In this document: positions 1-10,717 of the stretch, piece after piece
Layout: the number at the start of each line of letters is the position of its first letter
Numbering within the stretch: the first letter of the stretch is position 1
Origin: Aspidapion aeneum
Lineage: Eukaryota; Arthropoda; Insecta; Coleoptera; Brentidae
DNA: 64,000 bases
Assembly (NCBI GenBank): GCA_963576565.1
Contig: OY755040.1
Span: 24,122,543 to 24,186,542 of the forward strand
Direction: 5' to 3'
Made by a program: the position numbers and the translations under genes
Notes under the pieces: generated by a model
Database searches by the model: none
What the model saw: only the letters and a program-made list of their open reading frames with translations
What the model was told of the DNA's origin: nothing

Positions 1-135
1 ACTTCGTACGAGCTTTAGTTTCTGACATATTTACAAAATGGCTGATATATCATGGCTTTACTTGAAGTGTGCGAATAGGCTAGCTAGGAAGGTATCAGAT
101 CAGTCATGGATCCATTTATTTTAATTAAACATACG
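1..135 (+). repeat. Repeat L, 3' end (cut by window edge)
   Basis: The stretch from the window start to about 135 ends in the block GCTAGCTAGGAAGGTATCAG followed by a GGATCCATTTATTTT tail. The same tail recurs at 5180-5214 and 34714-34760, and part of it at 55655-55695. The preceding text (cttcgta.gagctttagttt) also matches 34654-34690. It is therefore the terminal part of an interspersed repeat whose other end lies outside the window. No coding capacity is seen. Confidence 0.7.
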
Positions 136-1093
136 GCTCTTAAATACTTACGTTAATACTAAAATGGTGAAAGGCAGCAGGTATGATTATTTCACCGTTA
201 TAGCTTACTGATACTCTAATAGTTTTCGACACTCCTAGAGCTTGGCACCCTAGGCTGGTGCCTATATGTTGCCCATGACTAGTTGTACGCCACTGACTTT
301 ACGCACCCTTAAGAGTATAAATTTCAAAAAATTTTAATATGCGATTGATGTTTAAGCATATGACGCTCGGTATGGCGTCAACGTCATGATGTAGGGTCGT
401 GGCATCAGCTTGTGTATAGAATATAGACAACATGTTCAACTAGAGAATAATAAAAGGAGGTAACCCAAAGATCGCCAACGTTTTCTAAGTGCTATCAAAA
501 CGGACCTACCCCAAGCTTCCATTTTGGTAACGTCACTTCAGAGTCGGGCCTGACGTAACAACTTTTTGTGATGGCCGCTCTGATATAGCCTTACCAATCT
601 AATCTAATCTGTGAACCGAGACACTCTAGAACAGCTATAAATTCGATTTCACAACCAACCAAAATAAAGAGAGTTTACACTACAACGTCTTTATACTTTA
701 GACAAGTTAGTTAGAGAATGTATGACATAATTTTAAAGAGTTAGAAACGCGACAAGCTTTCCAAAGTCAAATTTATTTAAGTAAAAATCAAAGGAGGAAA
801 ATATCGGTCTTATATACTCTATAGAGAGAGACGCACCATTCATCCTTGTTTATTCATAAGCGTCGGAAAATCAAAATAAACGATTTCTGACCAAGATTTA
901 CAAGGGATGACAGACAAACACAGATTACTAACCACAGGTTTACTGTGCAGACAAGCGTGTTTGTTTATATGTTGCACGATGATTGATGTCACTAACAAAA
1001 AATGTGAAATTGGGTGACTTTGATGGGTTCGTCGCGTCTCTATTCCTTTAAAATATGTCATACATACAGGGTCTCTACGGTAACCTACTGAAT
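136..1093. other. Unassigned AT-rich DNA with a family D-like fragment
   Basis: No gene recognised. About 497-600 resembles a diverged end of repeat D (ctatcaaaacggac, a gacgtcac-type block, gatggccg). An antisense ORF at 840-1136 runs into the D element and shows no recognisable domain, so it is not annotated. Confidence 0.4.
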
Positions 1094-1100
1094 GTAAAAC

Positions 1101-1708
1101 CAGGGCTATCAAAACGGACGGGCCACGATCCTCCACTTTGTTGACGTCACATCCGGGGCTGATTTTTTTTTGATGGCCACGTTACGACACAGCTGATTGT
1201 CATTAAAATATTGAAGTTGGAATGACGGTTCATGAATATTTGATTTTTTTTAAAATAAAGCCGATTTTGAGATTGTTTTTACTATATTCTTTTAGAATTT
1301 TTTTTTGAATCTATTGTAATCCTTAATTTTTCAGAGTCGCTTCATTAGCTCAAACAAAAATTAAGTTTAAAGCAAAAACGAATGTGACAATCACAGATGA
1401 CAAAGTCAAATACATGTCAAATATAACAGTTGGCATGTGGTACATGGTGGGTAATTTGAATTCAAAATAAAGAATGCTAAATCTGGAAGATTTTAACCTT
1501 TTAATCATGTTGATTCCTTACAAAGCTTTGGTGGAATATCGGGACGGTGTCTGAGAATATTTCACTGAAATTTCGCGGAAATCTGTAGTGCCATTTTGAA
1601 AATATCATAAAAAACGTCTGACCTCCCATAAGACCCAATGTGAAATTCAGCCCCCGGAGAACAGCTGATTTTTTCAGCGTCGTGGCCTCTATTTTTGTGT
1701 TGGCCTTG
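1101..1708. mobile_element. hAT-like MITE, family D copy 1
   Basis: A 608-bp element starts CAGGGCTATCAAAA and ends ...TTGGCCTTG, so the inverted ends read CAGGGC/CAAGGC. It is flanked by gtaaaac at 1094-1100 and 1709-1715. A second full copy at 49864-50475 has the same ends but a different flank duplication (gtcgcac), which fixes the boundaries. A CA(A/G)GG terminus with a 7-8 bp duplication fits non-autonomous hAT elements. It has no transposase ORF. Confidence 0.85.
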
Positions 1709-1797
1709 GTAAAACATTAAACCCAACTGGCCAACTGTCAAAGCAAACAGATTAGATATATACGTCACCGCGTTGCTTTAAGCATTTTTTATACAAA

Positions 1798-1935
1798 GCC
1801 AAAAAAAATACAGGCCACGACCCTGAAAAAATCAGCTATTATCGTGGGCTGAATTCTACGTTGGGTCTTATAAACGACTAGAGGTTTGTTTGTGATATTT
1901 TCAATTTCACTAAAATATTCTCAGCTACTATAGAT
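1798..1935 (-). repeat. Inverted fragment of family D terminus
   Basis: This segment is the reverse complement of roughly 1550-1695, the 3' part of MITE D. Shared blocks include caggccacgac, gaaaaaatcagct and gggtcttat. With the intact copy just upstream it forms an imperfect inverted repeat. Confidence 0.65.
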
Positions 1936-1946
1936 ATATACTACTA

Positions 1947-2345
1947 GACGAAACAGTTAACTGTCATACTGTCAACATTTATTAGGTGTCCATTAGATCT
2001 TGGACCCCCGTGAGCTTAAGCTTTCAAGCACCCAAGGAAAAATATGAGAGAAACAAAAACTAATTTTTTACCCGATTAGCCACGAAACTTGTTTGATTTT
2101 TTAATTCACGAGTACTAAATTTCACGTTTGTTAGTATTATTTGGCTTAAAAATTCCGTTGACTGGCGCTCACGTGTCTGATGACGGGTAAAAACGCAATA
2201 AGCGTTGATCCAGCCTGAAAGGCAGAAAGAGCTGTCGTAGATTACGGATTATTTTGATTCTTTTTATTTGTAATTGACCTTTCATTGATCGATATGTGTA
2301 TAGCAGTTATTTTCGCCTGCTGTTATTCTGGTTTCTCTCATATCT
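1947..2345. repeat. Direct duplication, unit 1
   Basis: The unit begins gacgaaacagttaactgtca and contains ggtgtccattagatcttgga, a tgagagaaacaaa block and a ggcagaaagagctgtcgta block. The same order of blocks occurs at 2464-2830. The two ~400-bp units are about 515 bp apart and diverged by small indels. No ORF is conserved between them. Confidence 0.75.
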
Positions 2346-2463
2346 TGGTAGATGGCGCCTCTTGCGATAGTTTTCTCACTATTTGCATAGCATTAGAGAC
2401 AAAACTGTCTAACTTTGCAAGAGTGTCACATTGACCAAGCAGTGTTCTGAGGAGTCCCATAAG

Positions 2464-2833
2464 GACGAAACAGTTAACTGTCAACACTTATTAGGTGTCC
2501 ATTAGATCTTGGACCCCCGTGAAGTTAAGCTTTCAAGCTACCCACGGAAAAATATGAGAGAAACAAATACTTCTTTTTACCCGATTAGCCACGATTCACG
2601 AGTAATAAATTTCACGTTTGTTAGTAATATTCGGCTTAAAAGTTCCGCCGATTGACGCTCACGTGTCTGATGGCGGGTAAAAACGCTAATCAGCGTTGAT
2701 CTGGCCTGAAAGGCAGAAGAGCTGTCGTAGGTCAAAGATGGTTTGTTTCTTTGTATTTGCAATTGATCTTTCCATTGATTGATAGGTATAGCAGTTAATT
2801 TTCGCCTGCTCTTATTCTAGTTTATCTCCGAAT
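2464..2833. repeat. Direct duplication, unit 2
   Basis: Second copy of the 1947-2345 unit, missing a short internal piece of unit 1. The antisense ORF at 2577-2762 falls in it and is not preserved in unit 1, so it is judged non-coding. The following ~320 bases (2834-3151) are unassigned AT-rich DNA. Confidence 0.7.
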
Positions 2834-3151
2834 TAGCCACGAAACTTGTTTGATTTTTGACTATTTCGATATTCCAACAAACTTTTGTAAGAATGAAAGA
2901 TGATTAAAAGGTTAAAATCCGCCGCCATGCACCCGCCTACTCTTATTATTTTTTCATGAATTTTGACAATAAAGCTCATTTAAAAATCAAAAATAGCAGT
3001 AATAATCTTTTTAAAACAAAATTACACAAAAAGAAACATTTTTTCATGCTCTAATTTTTGTAAACACATGTAGCTATATTAAGTTTTAAAAGTATGCCGA
3101 ATATAAACAAATAGGTGTAGGTGAGCCGATTACTTTCCACACAGAAACAAA

Positions 3152-3421
3152 CACATTCGCTTCTGCTTTAAATTTAATTTTTGAGTGAGCTAACGAAGCG
3201 GTTCTGAAAAATTAAGGATTACTATACAATCAAAAACAATTGTTCAACAAGAATATAGTAAAAGCAATCTAAAAACATCAAGTATTCATGAACCGTCATT
3301 CCAACTTAAATATTTTAAAGACAATCAGCTGTGTCGTGATGTGACCAATAAAAAGAAAATCAGCCTTCGCTGTGACGTCAATAAAGTTGTAGATCGTGGC
3401 CCGTATGTTTTGATAGCCTTG
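3152..3421 (-). mobile_element. Family D MITE, truncated copy 3
   Basis: Reverse-strand copy of the 5' half of D. The end at 3410-3421 reads tgatagccttg, the complement of the CAAGGCTATCA terminus, and 3290-3310 carries the aaccgtcattccaac block. The left side is truncated near 3152, so no target duplication can be read. Confidence 0.7.
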
Positions 3422-3788
3422 GTAAACAAAAACGGTGGGTGACAAGCACTAAACCAGAGAATGGAAATATCAAACTGAAATGTTAGCCCGATGCGACCTG
3501 GATGCGACGCGGTGCGCGGCGGCCGCTTTAAAGCCCGGTCTAGACATAACATTTTACCTTACGTCTTGCCTGTCAGTCAAAAGGGTCAAGTATGACGGTT
3601 GAATGACTAGCGTACACACTTGATAGTTTTAACGTACGTTTTTAGATCAGTTTTTGATACATCATGGAAAGCACTGCTTTTGTCAATAATGTTTTTTGTT
3701 TTAAATGTCTACGACTTAACCGTTTCAGTAGCTAAACATAGTTTTTTACCCAGTTTTTCAAAATGTTGTGCTGATTTAGTTTGGTAAT

Positions 3789-3832
3789 GTCCCCTGAAGA
3801 TGTAAGTTTTTGCTTACGAAACATGTCGGGAC
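3789..3832 (+). ncRNA. Hammerhead-like self-cleaving ribozyme motif
   Basis: Core elements occur in hammerhead order. Stem I 5' strand GTCCC (3789-3793) precedes CTGAAGA (3794-3800). A stem II GTAAG/CTTAC with a short U-rich loop (3802-3817) leads to GAAA (3818-3821). A minimal stem III AC-AT-GT ends at the GTC cleavage triplet (3825-3827), and GGGAC (3828-3832) closes stem I. The departure from consensus is one extra U (3801) after CUGAAGA. A related motif at 31690-31733 has different but still complementary stem I and II sequences. Both are followed by a ttagtggrggaagaca-type block, so they come from one repeat family. Such motifs are known in Penelope-like retroelements; that assignment here is inference. 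Confidence 0.55.
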
Positions 3833-4371
3833 TATTTGTTTAAAACAAATTAAAAATTAGTGGAGGAAGACAATAACCTGTTTGATTTCCTAAAAAATTA
3901 TCTTATCTAATGTCGGACGTTTCGTATACCAACTTCTAAGTTGCACTCGAAAGGAATTAAAATTGTATGCACTACCACAAGAAATGCCGCTAAAACTGAC
4001 GTTTTACCGGAAACAAAGCCTCTACCGATCTGTTCAACAGGTCCGACTTCAGTCCTGTTCAGTTCAGGCAAAACGTACGTTTTATTATCTACACGAAAGG
4101 TTTTGCCTGATCCGTTTTACCTGATCAAGTAAAACGTCACGCAAAACTTTATGTATAGACCCCGCTTAACTTTTGTCAAATCCAATCTGTTTTCTATAAC
4201 CGTAACCCCGAAGCAGGGTACTCCGCAGTACAAATTTTTCCCTATGCCCCTACTCTGTAACAGGCTTCAAACTTAAAATAAGTTGATTTTTTTTAAGCCC
4301 TATAATTTTGTAGTTGGTTGCTTGCCTTGGCTTTCTAATTTCAACACGGATTAGAACATTAACGGCTTCGA
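3833..4371. other. Unassigned; small ORF without recognisable domain
   Basis: 3838-3890 is the flank shared with the second hammerhead-like locus. A 63-codon plus-strand ORF (3941-4132) shows no domain I recognise. The segment holds palindromic AAAACGTACGTTTT-type text (4069-4082) and repeated acgtttta motifs. No gene is supported. Confidence 0.35.
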
Positions 4372-5104
4372 TTTGACCAAAATTAAAGTGGCAACTCCAA
4401 AATGTCCGCCGTCCCGTTGTTGTTTTACTAAAAATGTCAAGCGCTTATCAGCTGCTGTTTTTTTTATTTGTATTTCTACCAGTTTTTTAAGCTAAATTTG
4501 AGATGAAGTCTAAATGCCAAAAATTGTTTAAGGTCTTAAAACATTACGTTTTTCATCAAAGAAGGGAAAGTCCGAGATTTTCTTTCTTTTCCAACAATAA
4601 AAGAATAAAAGAAGAAGTTTGACGAGTTTGGTTGGGCTGCCTGCCAGTGCCCTTCTATTTCAGATTTAATTTCAGATTTTTCAATGGTTCCAGCTGTTCT
4701 AAAATCGCTGATGTCCAAATTCAAACATTGTTTAACAAGAGAATAGAACCATAATATTTGCTTTGTTTGTCTCTATAGAGATACCTTCTTAGTCTGTGAT
4801 GTATAGAGCGGATATAATATAGAGTGCAACGATCTAAATCTGCCAGGTATCGAACGGAAACATCAGCTTGCTGGAAAACCTCTTTATAATTTAAATTTTC
4901 AGGAACGTTGTTCTCGAATAGAGTTTGGAAATGTTGGCATGGCGAAAACGGAAGCAAAATAAATTTTGAATTAGTGAGCAGAACAAGAAAGTATACTTAA
5001 GCCTTGAAAAAGTGACTTGCAACATTTTCTGTCCTTGTGTCAAATTAGTCAATTTACTTCACTATTTATCATTTATCATGCTGCCTAAGTTTTTGCTAAT
5101 TTAT
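4372..5104. repeat. Interspersed repeat E, copy 1
   Basis: Blocks gatttgaccaaa, gtggcaactccaaaatg, ggtcttaaaacattacgt, gggaaagtccga and gtttggttgggctg recur in the same order at 24846-25240 (copy 3) and 58167-58620 (copy 4). The second half recurs around the MITE at 5215-6190 (copy 2). No conserved ORF is seen. The antisense frames at 4536-4724 and 4721-4957 are not kept in other copies. Confidence 0.7.
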
Positions 5105-5214
5105 TACCTTTCCAGCCCATGCAGCAATGGTTCGAGAAGGTATTGGAGAGGCACTTGGAGAGTGCAAAAGCCCTAGCTAGAAGGTATCAGATCCGTCATG
5201 GATCCATTTATTTT
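5105..5214. repeat. Repeat L, short copy
   Basis: A ~110-bp copy with the two L ends joined: acctttccagcccatgcagc at the left, and agctagaaggtatcagatcc plus the ggatccatttatttt tail at the right. Compare the full-length copy at 34341-34760. Confidence 0.7.
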
Positions 5215-5335
5215 TTAAATCTTAGTTTTGTTTAATAAATTTAGAATAAAATTTAATTGCCAAAAACTTACCGTAAGATTAGGAGAGTCCGAAATTTGCC
5301 TTCTTTTTGTACAAAAACACAACAAAAATAATATA
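5215..5335. repeat. Repeat E copy 2, left half (split by MITE)
   Basis: This matches E copy 1 around 4505-4610 (gccaaaaa, gagtccgaaatt, ttctttttg, acaaaaacacaac) and resumes at 6034 with the gtttggttgggctg block. The MITE at 5336-6031 inserted into this E copy. Confidence 0.65.
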
Positions 5336-6031
5336 CCGGTTGGGCCAAAAAAAACCGGACATGGGACAAACTGCACTTGGCAGAGAATTAATCGGAGTCT
5401 TGACTAAATGGATTTTTGTGTCCATTATCTCAAAATCCAAGATGGTGGAAGAAATTAAAATGTACCCTTCAATGATGCTCGTTTTTCTTGTGTTGCGAAC
5501 ATGTTTTAATATTTTTTTTAAATTAGTAAAAGAGCCGCATTCTTGCCACGCACAAGGCATGAATTAGCACCGATCTTTAAAAAGCAATAAATTCTCACCA
5601 GGATGTTTTTATTTCATCAAAATCGGTTTAGTAGTAACGAATTTAGAAGGAATTAAATGTAGACATGATGACATGGCAAGGCAATCGTATAATATTCAAA
5701 ACAACGGTTGAAACAAAAATATATATTTTTTATAATCACCGAACCGATTTTACTTATTCATACCACGTTGTGCATGGCAGGAACGCTGCTTTTTTACTGA
5801 TGTAAAAAAATTATTAAAACACGTTCGCAACACAAGTATAAACGAGCATCTTTCCAGGGTACAATTTTATTTCGACCGTCATCTTGGATTTTAAAATGGT
5901 GGACAAAAAAATATATTTAGTCAAAACACTAATTAATTCTATACCAAATGCAGTTTGTCTCATCAAAATCGATGTTATAGTTCAAAAGTTATTATGAAAC
6001 AAAAATTGTCCGGTTTTTTTGGGCCACCCGG
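5336..6031. mobile_element. TA-flanked foldback MITE (Tc1/mariner-type)
   Basis: The ends read CCGGTTGGGCCAAAAAAAAC and, on the other strand, CCGGGTGGCCCAAAAAAACC. The element is flanked by TA at 5334-5335 and 6032-6033. Similarity between the arms continues inward for about 180 bp (cttggatttt blocks near 5437 and 5889), making a large stem-loop. Overlapping ORFs on both strands (5279-5567) are products of this symmetry and are not genes. It interrupts repeat E. Confidence 0.8.
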
Positions 6032-6033
6032 TA

Positions 6034-6190
6034 AATTGATAAGGCTGCAATAAAAGTAAAGTATAGTAAGTTTGGTTGGGCTGTCTGTGTAACGAGTTGC
6101 CTTGTCTACCCTTATATGAATTTTAGCTTTTTTTTTTGATTGGTTTTGAAATCAATTCTCTACCTGTTCTAGAATGTCTGATACATATAG
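6034..6190. repeat. Repeat E copy 2, right half
   Basis: Continuation of E after the MITE. The order aagtttggttgggctg, a polypyrimidine stretch and gttctagaatgtctgat parallels 4625-4710 of copy 1. Confidence 0.6.
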
Positions 6191-6299
6191 GCCACTCATA
6201 TATGTAGCAGTGTCATACTTATTTTAAACGTCGCGCCGAAATAATAGTTATTTACTTAAGTGCGGAAAGTAATACTTTACTGTACCCGACGGCAGTTGG

Positions 6300-6940
6300 C
6301 CGAACGACGCGGAGCGGAGAACATTTAGGAACCGATATGTATTAAATTGGGAACTGCGGAATATCTAAAGTTACTGATTATGAGTTTTGAATTAAACTTT
6401 CAAAAACGTCAAAATGGCGATCCAAAATGGCTGACTTTTCCTTTTATTAACCGAGATGTATTAAATCACAAAATTATAATAGTCACCCCATAATTCCCGT
6501 CATTTTAATTTTTTTAAATTTAATTTAATTATCAAATTCAGCCGAACCGATCCGAACCGAACCTTATACACACATCAAAGTGCCAAATTAAATACATATC
6601 GGTCCATAAATCCGCCATTTCGAACTCTCCATTTTAATAATTTTTAAGTTTAATTCAAAAATCAAAATCAGCAACCTTAAATAAATAAGAAAGTCCGCCG
6701 TTTTTAATTTTCTTGTTATAAAAAATACTAAATTGCATTGTTACTGGAACTCTAAACACCTGTCAAGTTGGGAAGTTGTCACGGCGGCGAATTGGCCCGC
6801 CGGCAAATCGGGTCGACATCGAGTTGGGCCGACGGGGAATCAGGTCGAGCCGGCACGAGTTAGCCCGGATGTAAATTAGCCGCGGTGAATAGGCGGCGGC
6901 AAATTGTCCCATTCCCACTATGCAAAACGTAAAAAATTAC
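6300..6940. repeat. Repeat C, GC-rich degenerate array
   Basis: About 6350-6720 holds repeated phrases (accgatatgtattaa, aaaatggc, ccgccatttt, atcagc.acc). 6781-6920 is a GC-rich run of degenerate ~15-20-mers of the form ggcgaattggcccgccgg or ggcaaatcgggtcg. Related runs occur at 17217-17290, 17761-17812 and 21378-21425. The GC content stands out from its surroundings. No ORF. Confidence 0.6.
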
Positions 6941-6941
6941 C

Positions 6942-6984
6942 CCCCTCCTCTACCCAATTGAAATTCCTAGATCCGCCCCTGAAG
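6942..6984. repeat. hAT-like terminus fragment
   Basis: The reverse complement reads CAGGGGCGGATCTAGGAATT followed by a G-rich run, the same end type as the MITE at 26281-26427. Only one end is present. Confidence 0.5.
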
Positions 6985-8384
6985 ATGCCCTAATAAGCAA
7001 CAAATTCTATTTATTGGGCCTTGTAGTTATAGCAGGCGTTGATCTTTTACGTGGAAGGTGTACTTATGCTTGCAGGAGTACAAAAAGTAAAGTATCTGGA
7101 GTGCAGTATATCATCTTTAAAAGGAAGCGGCTTTGGAGAAAGTCAAAGGCAAAGTGGTGTTGTACCAATTTTGAAATACGCTCACAGTTGACTCGATTTC
7201 CATGTACAGGGTGTGACAAATTCGATGTGTTTTGGAAGAGGGGGTTTCATATATTTTTAGGGGGGACTGAAAAAGAACTGACCCCCCCCCCTGGTGAAAA
7301 CCGCATATAGTTTGTAAGCTAAAGGGTATTTAACAGGTTTGAGATAATACTTCGAGGTGATGTTTTTTCATGAAATGATTTTTAATTTGATTTTTGATAT
7401 AGGTAAGCGTAAAATTTATTGCAAAAAAACCGGACAAAATGTTTTTTGTTATACCTTTCGAATTTTAATATAAGAAACTGTACTTTTCAGGGAACTGATC
7501 AGGGTTTTGAAAGAAAATATTTTTTGTCCCATATCAATTTAAGATGGCAAACAAAACCAAACTTGAGCCTTGGAGAAGGCTCGTTTATCCCTGTTCCTAA
7601 AATGTTTTAGATCCTTTTCCAATTATCTAAAAAGCTCTGTCTCCGCTTCGCAGAAAGGGGTACGAATCCTTAATATCAGTGTATTAATTCCAGAAATTTT
7701 AATTTGCTTTTACAGATTGTATGATTGCCTTCTCAATTCTGCCGTCTGCAATAATTTCCTCATAAAAAATAATTTTTACTTAACCGATTTCAAAGCGTCA
7801 TGGTAAAAATCTATTGCTCTTTAAACAGTACAATCCAAATTTGTTGCCATTTTTAAATCCAAGATGACAACCAATTTTAAAGATTTTCTTTAAGGGAGCG
7901 TTCCTAAATTACGTCAAGCAAAAATTCAGCATTTTTAAAACATATTAAAAAAAACATTTACTGTAGCGCAAGACCAAAACACCCCTCCCTCCCAGCGTAG
8001 GTATTCTAGATCTTGAACGCTGAGTTCCCGTCACATGCTTTGACCAATGGTGAGCTTTAAATTAGCTCCAAGCCGTCACATGCTATGCGAAAAAACCTCC
8101 ATTGCGCAAGCTACTCCTACGATCCGACAGAGGATTTTTCAGTCGGTACCCGGGCAGGAGAACTAATTTCACTTCAAACGCGTAAAATTCACTAACTCTG
8201 AAGAGCGGGCGACTATACCATTGGTCGAGACAAGTCATTTCGCACAGAGTTTGATATTGGTCAAGGCGTGTGATGTGGATGGTCACATCGTTCAAGACCC
8301 AGAATAGCCACCCTGGTGTGTTACTTAATATAGTCATGGTCCCTAAAGAGGAATGAATCCTTGCCATGATGCTTTTTCTTTTAT
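6985..8384. other. Unassigned; no gene supported
   Basis: Plus-strand ORFs at 7014-7310, 7419-7610 and 7570-7806 and an antisense one at 8083-8367 show no domain I recognise and overlap mutually. 7235-7305 has a G-run/C-run pair resembling the G-rich ends of the hAT-like MITEs. Confidence 0.3.
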
Positions 8385-8573
8385 TGAGATCGGATCCGTA
8401 AAAATTAATTTATGAGGAAACGAATGCAGACAGTATTAAAAAAGCAATCGTATAATCTGTAAGACAACGGAAGGAAACTTTTCTACCAGCTCGTTACAGA
8501 GTCGAACACTATTTTACCTGAAAATTTCATGAACGTCGGTTTAGCGGTTTAGGAGCTAATTTATTACGGACAG

Positions 8574-8620
<47 letters not shown>

Positions 8621-8757
8621 TTGATGACGATGACGACGATATTGCTAAAATAGGTCAAAATATACCGAAATAACACGTTTTCGGCGTTATCTCAAAAAAA
8701 TGTTTTTTGTCGGAAACAATATCTTCTCCAGCCATTGCTGCACGGGTTAGGAAGGTA
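8385..8757 (-). repeat. Repeat L, inverted copy with (CA)n
   Basis: Read on the minus strand it starts at the L end (ttaccttcctaacccgtgca). It then has gagataacgccgaaaa, an oligo-TG tract (plus strand (CA)n at 8579-8618), a cctaaaccgctaaaccgac block and gttcgactctgtaacgagct. The same order occurs on the plus strand at 34341-34520. This resembles the three-prime-end-plus-microsatellite pattern of many arthropod repeats. The family is not identified. Confidence 0.65.
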
Positions 8758-9214
8758 AAATTTAGGTTTGGCAGACCATCTTTTTGATTTTAATAATTTT
8801 TTGTATACATTAATCCTAGCAAATTTAAAACTTTTCTGATAACTATTTTTACCCTCATGGGCCGCTATTCCTGGAATTTTTAATTTTTTTTTATTTATAC
8901 TGGGACTTTCCTTCCAATCAGGATCAATTGCTCAGTTTCTCAAAGTTCGAGCAATGTTAAAGCATTTTCAAACAAATACATTTATTAAAAAACATTGTTT
9001 TCTTTTTTGATACTTTGTGGGTCATTAAGATTCTCTCTACCAAACCAATAAAATATAGCTTGAATTGGCCCTAATAAACAAATTGACCAGAACCTGCAAC
9101 CAGTAATAAAATATAACACTTAAAATCGGATAATGACAGCTAAACATCCATATTTTCTTTTAGAAGTGTCAAAAGGTTAATTTTTTAAATCCTACTGCGA
9201 TATCTATATTTTTG

Positions 9215-10347
9215 CCCAACTGCAGCACGGCGAAAGGAAGGGTAATGTTTTTCGATTGTTGCATGTATGTAAGTAAATATGTTTGTGTCATCCTAGAGGC
9301 TAAACGGCTGAACCGATTTTGACAAAAAGGGTGTCATTGAATTGCTACTGATCCCGAAGGTGCTATAGGCTATATTTTTTTCAAACAGGAATTAACATGG
9401 CGGTCTTCAGACGCCATTTTGTCACATGATGTAGGCTTTAAGGCATACAAATTATCTAAATTTCAGGCGATTTTTTGGAATTCCTTTGATTACCCATGGT
9501 AAATGTCCTCTTATTTGCTGTAGTTACTTTGTAGTCCTCCCTGCTCCCACCCATCTCCCTTCCTGTCATTCCCCTATTCAAAAACAATATTTTCATAATT
9601 TTATTAAATATAGAGCGATTTCAAAAATTCTTTTTGCATACACTTGCATTGCATTTTTTTCCAACACCACTTTACTTGTCCCCCCTGCCTCTCCCTCACT
9701 CCTCCGCGCCATCCTTATTAGTAATAGTTATAGCTATAACTTTCACAACTATAAAGCGATTTCAAAAGTTCTTTCTGCACACGTTTGAAGACTTTTTTCC
9801 AATCATTATAATAGTTTCCCCCTCCCTGTCTTCTCCCCTCCCTCCTTATTAGTATTAGTTGTGGCTATACCTTTTACAAATTTAGAGCGAGTTCAAAAAT
9901 TCTTTCGGCACATGCTTTAAGATTTTTTTTGACACAATTTTACTAGTTCCCTCCTCCCTCTCTCCTGCCTCACCATCACTCAATGGAAGGTAACACTGTT
10001 CGCGTCCGTAGAAAATCTACACGTACTTTTTGAGTAAAGCTAAATAAATTGTATATGCATAGTGCTTTTATAAGGCTAAATAAAAATTAAACCTAAAATT
10101 TGAAAAAAAAAATTAAATAAAAAATCACCCAACTGCTAAATTTACTTGACACTACTAGTCGCAGTTGGATACAAAATTACCCAATAACCTGATTCATAAA
10201 AATACAAAACTGTATAATTTCGTAAGTGCGCTTTGGGCATCACAAATAAAAGTTGAAGCATACGTTGAAGCGTCGTACACTATATTATACCTATCAATTT
10301 TGTACTCAACTGCGACTAGTAGTTACAAGTAAATTTAGCAGTTGGGT
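9215..10347. mobile_element. Repeat K, copy 1 (inverted-repeat ends)
   Basis: It starts CCCAACTGCAGCACGGCG and ends ...TTAGCAGTTGGG, giving CCCAACTGC inverted ends. A second, shorter copy lies at 36075-36884. The core has about three diverged units built on gcgatttcaaaa.ttctttc and pyrimidine-rich ctcccctcc runs. Near the 3' end, two 40-bp arms (10127-10166 and 10307-10347) are inverted copies of each other. Plus-strand ORFs at 9486-9852 come from the pyrimidine-rich units and are not considered genes. Confidence 0.65.
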
Positions 10348-10456
10348 ATTTTTTTATTTAAACATTTTTTTAGTATGAAATGGTTCTTTTCGGTTAAAAG
10401 GTATTGCGATTTTCCTGATTTTTTCGGTTCATGTCACTTTTTTGGGGTACTTACAC

Positions 10457-10511
10457 TAAGGTCAGTATATCACGAAGTTCCTTCTAAGAACTCCGTGATA
10501 TAGTGACCTTA
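10457..10511. mobile_element. 55-bp palindromic mini-MITE (copy a)
   Basis: TAAGGTCAGTATATCACG and its inverted partner CGTGATATAGTGACCTTA face each other around a short loop. A perfect 8-bp duplication acttacac flanks the unit at 10449-10456 and 10512-10519. Related units occur at 10588-10638, 56486-56536 and 58661-58704. Confidence 0.85.
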
Positions 10512-10587
10512 ACTTACACAGGATGTCCATTATATTTTCATATAAATAATCTATTTTTTACTTTTACCCATTGCAACCTAGTTTATT

Positions 10588-10638
10588 TAAGGTCACTATA
10601 TCACGAAGTTCCTTCGTTATTATATTATAGTGACCTTA
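10588..10638. mobile_element. 51-bp palindromic mini-MITE (copy b)
   Basis: Same left arm as copy a (TAAGGTCACTATATCACGAA) with a partly decayed right arm ending TATAGTGACCTTA. The flanks agtttatt (10580-10587) and cgtttatt (10639-10646) match at 7 of 8 positions. Confidence 0.75.
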
Positions 10639-10717
10639 CGTTTATTTAACCAGCCCTCTATAAGGCGGCAACTGTGGCGAGCATTATTGATTACCCTGTC
10701 TAAAACCACACAGACCG

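Noticed and set aside
5279..5567. Overlapping 86- and 93-codon ORFs on opposite strands
   Set aside because: They lie in the arm of the TA-flanked foldback MITE; the inverted symmetry and low complexity explain them.
7014..7310. 98-codon plus-strand ORF with several cysteines
   Set aside because: No recognisable cysteine pattern or domain, runs into a C-rich tract, no supporting context.
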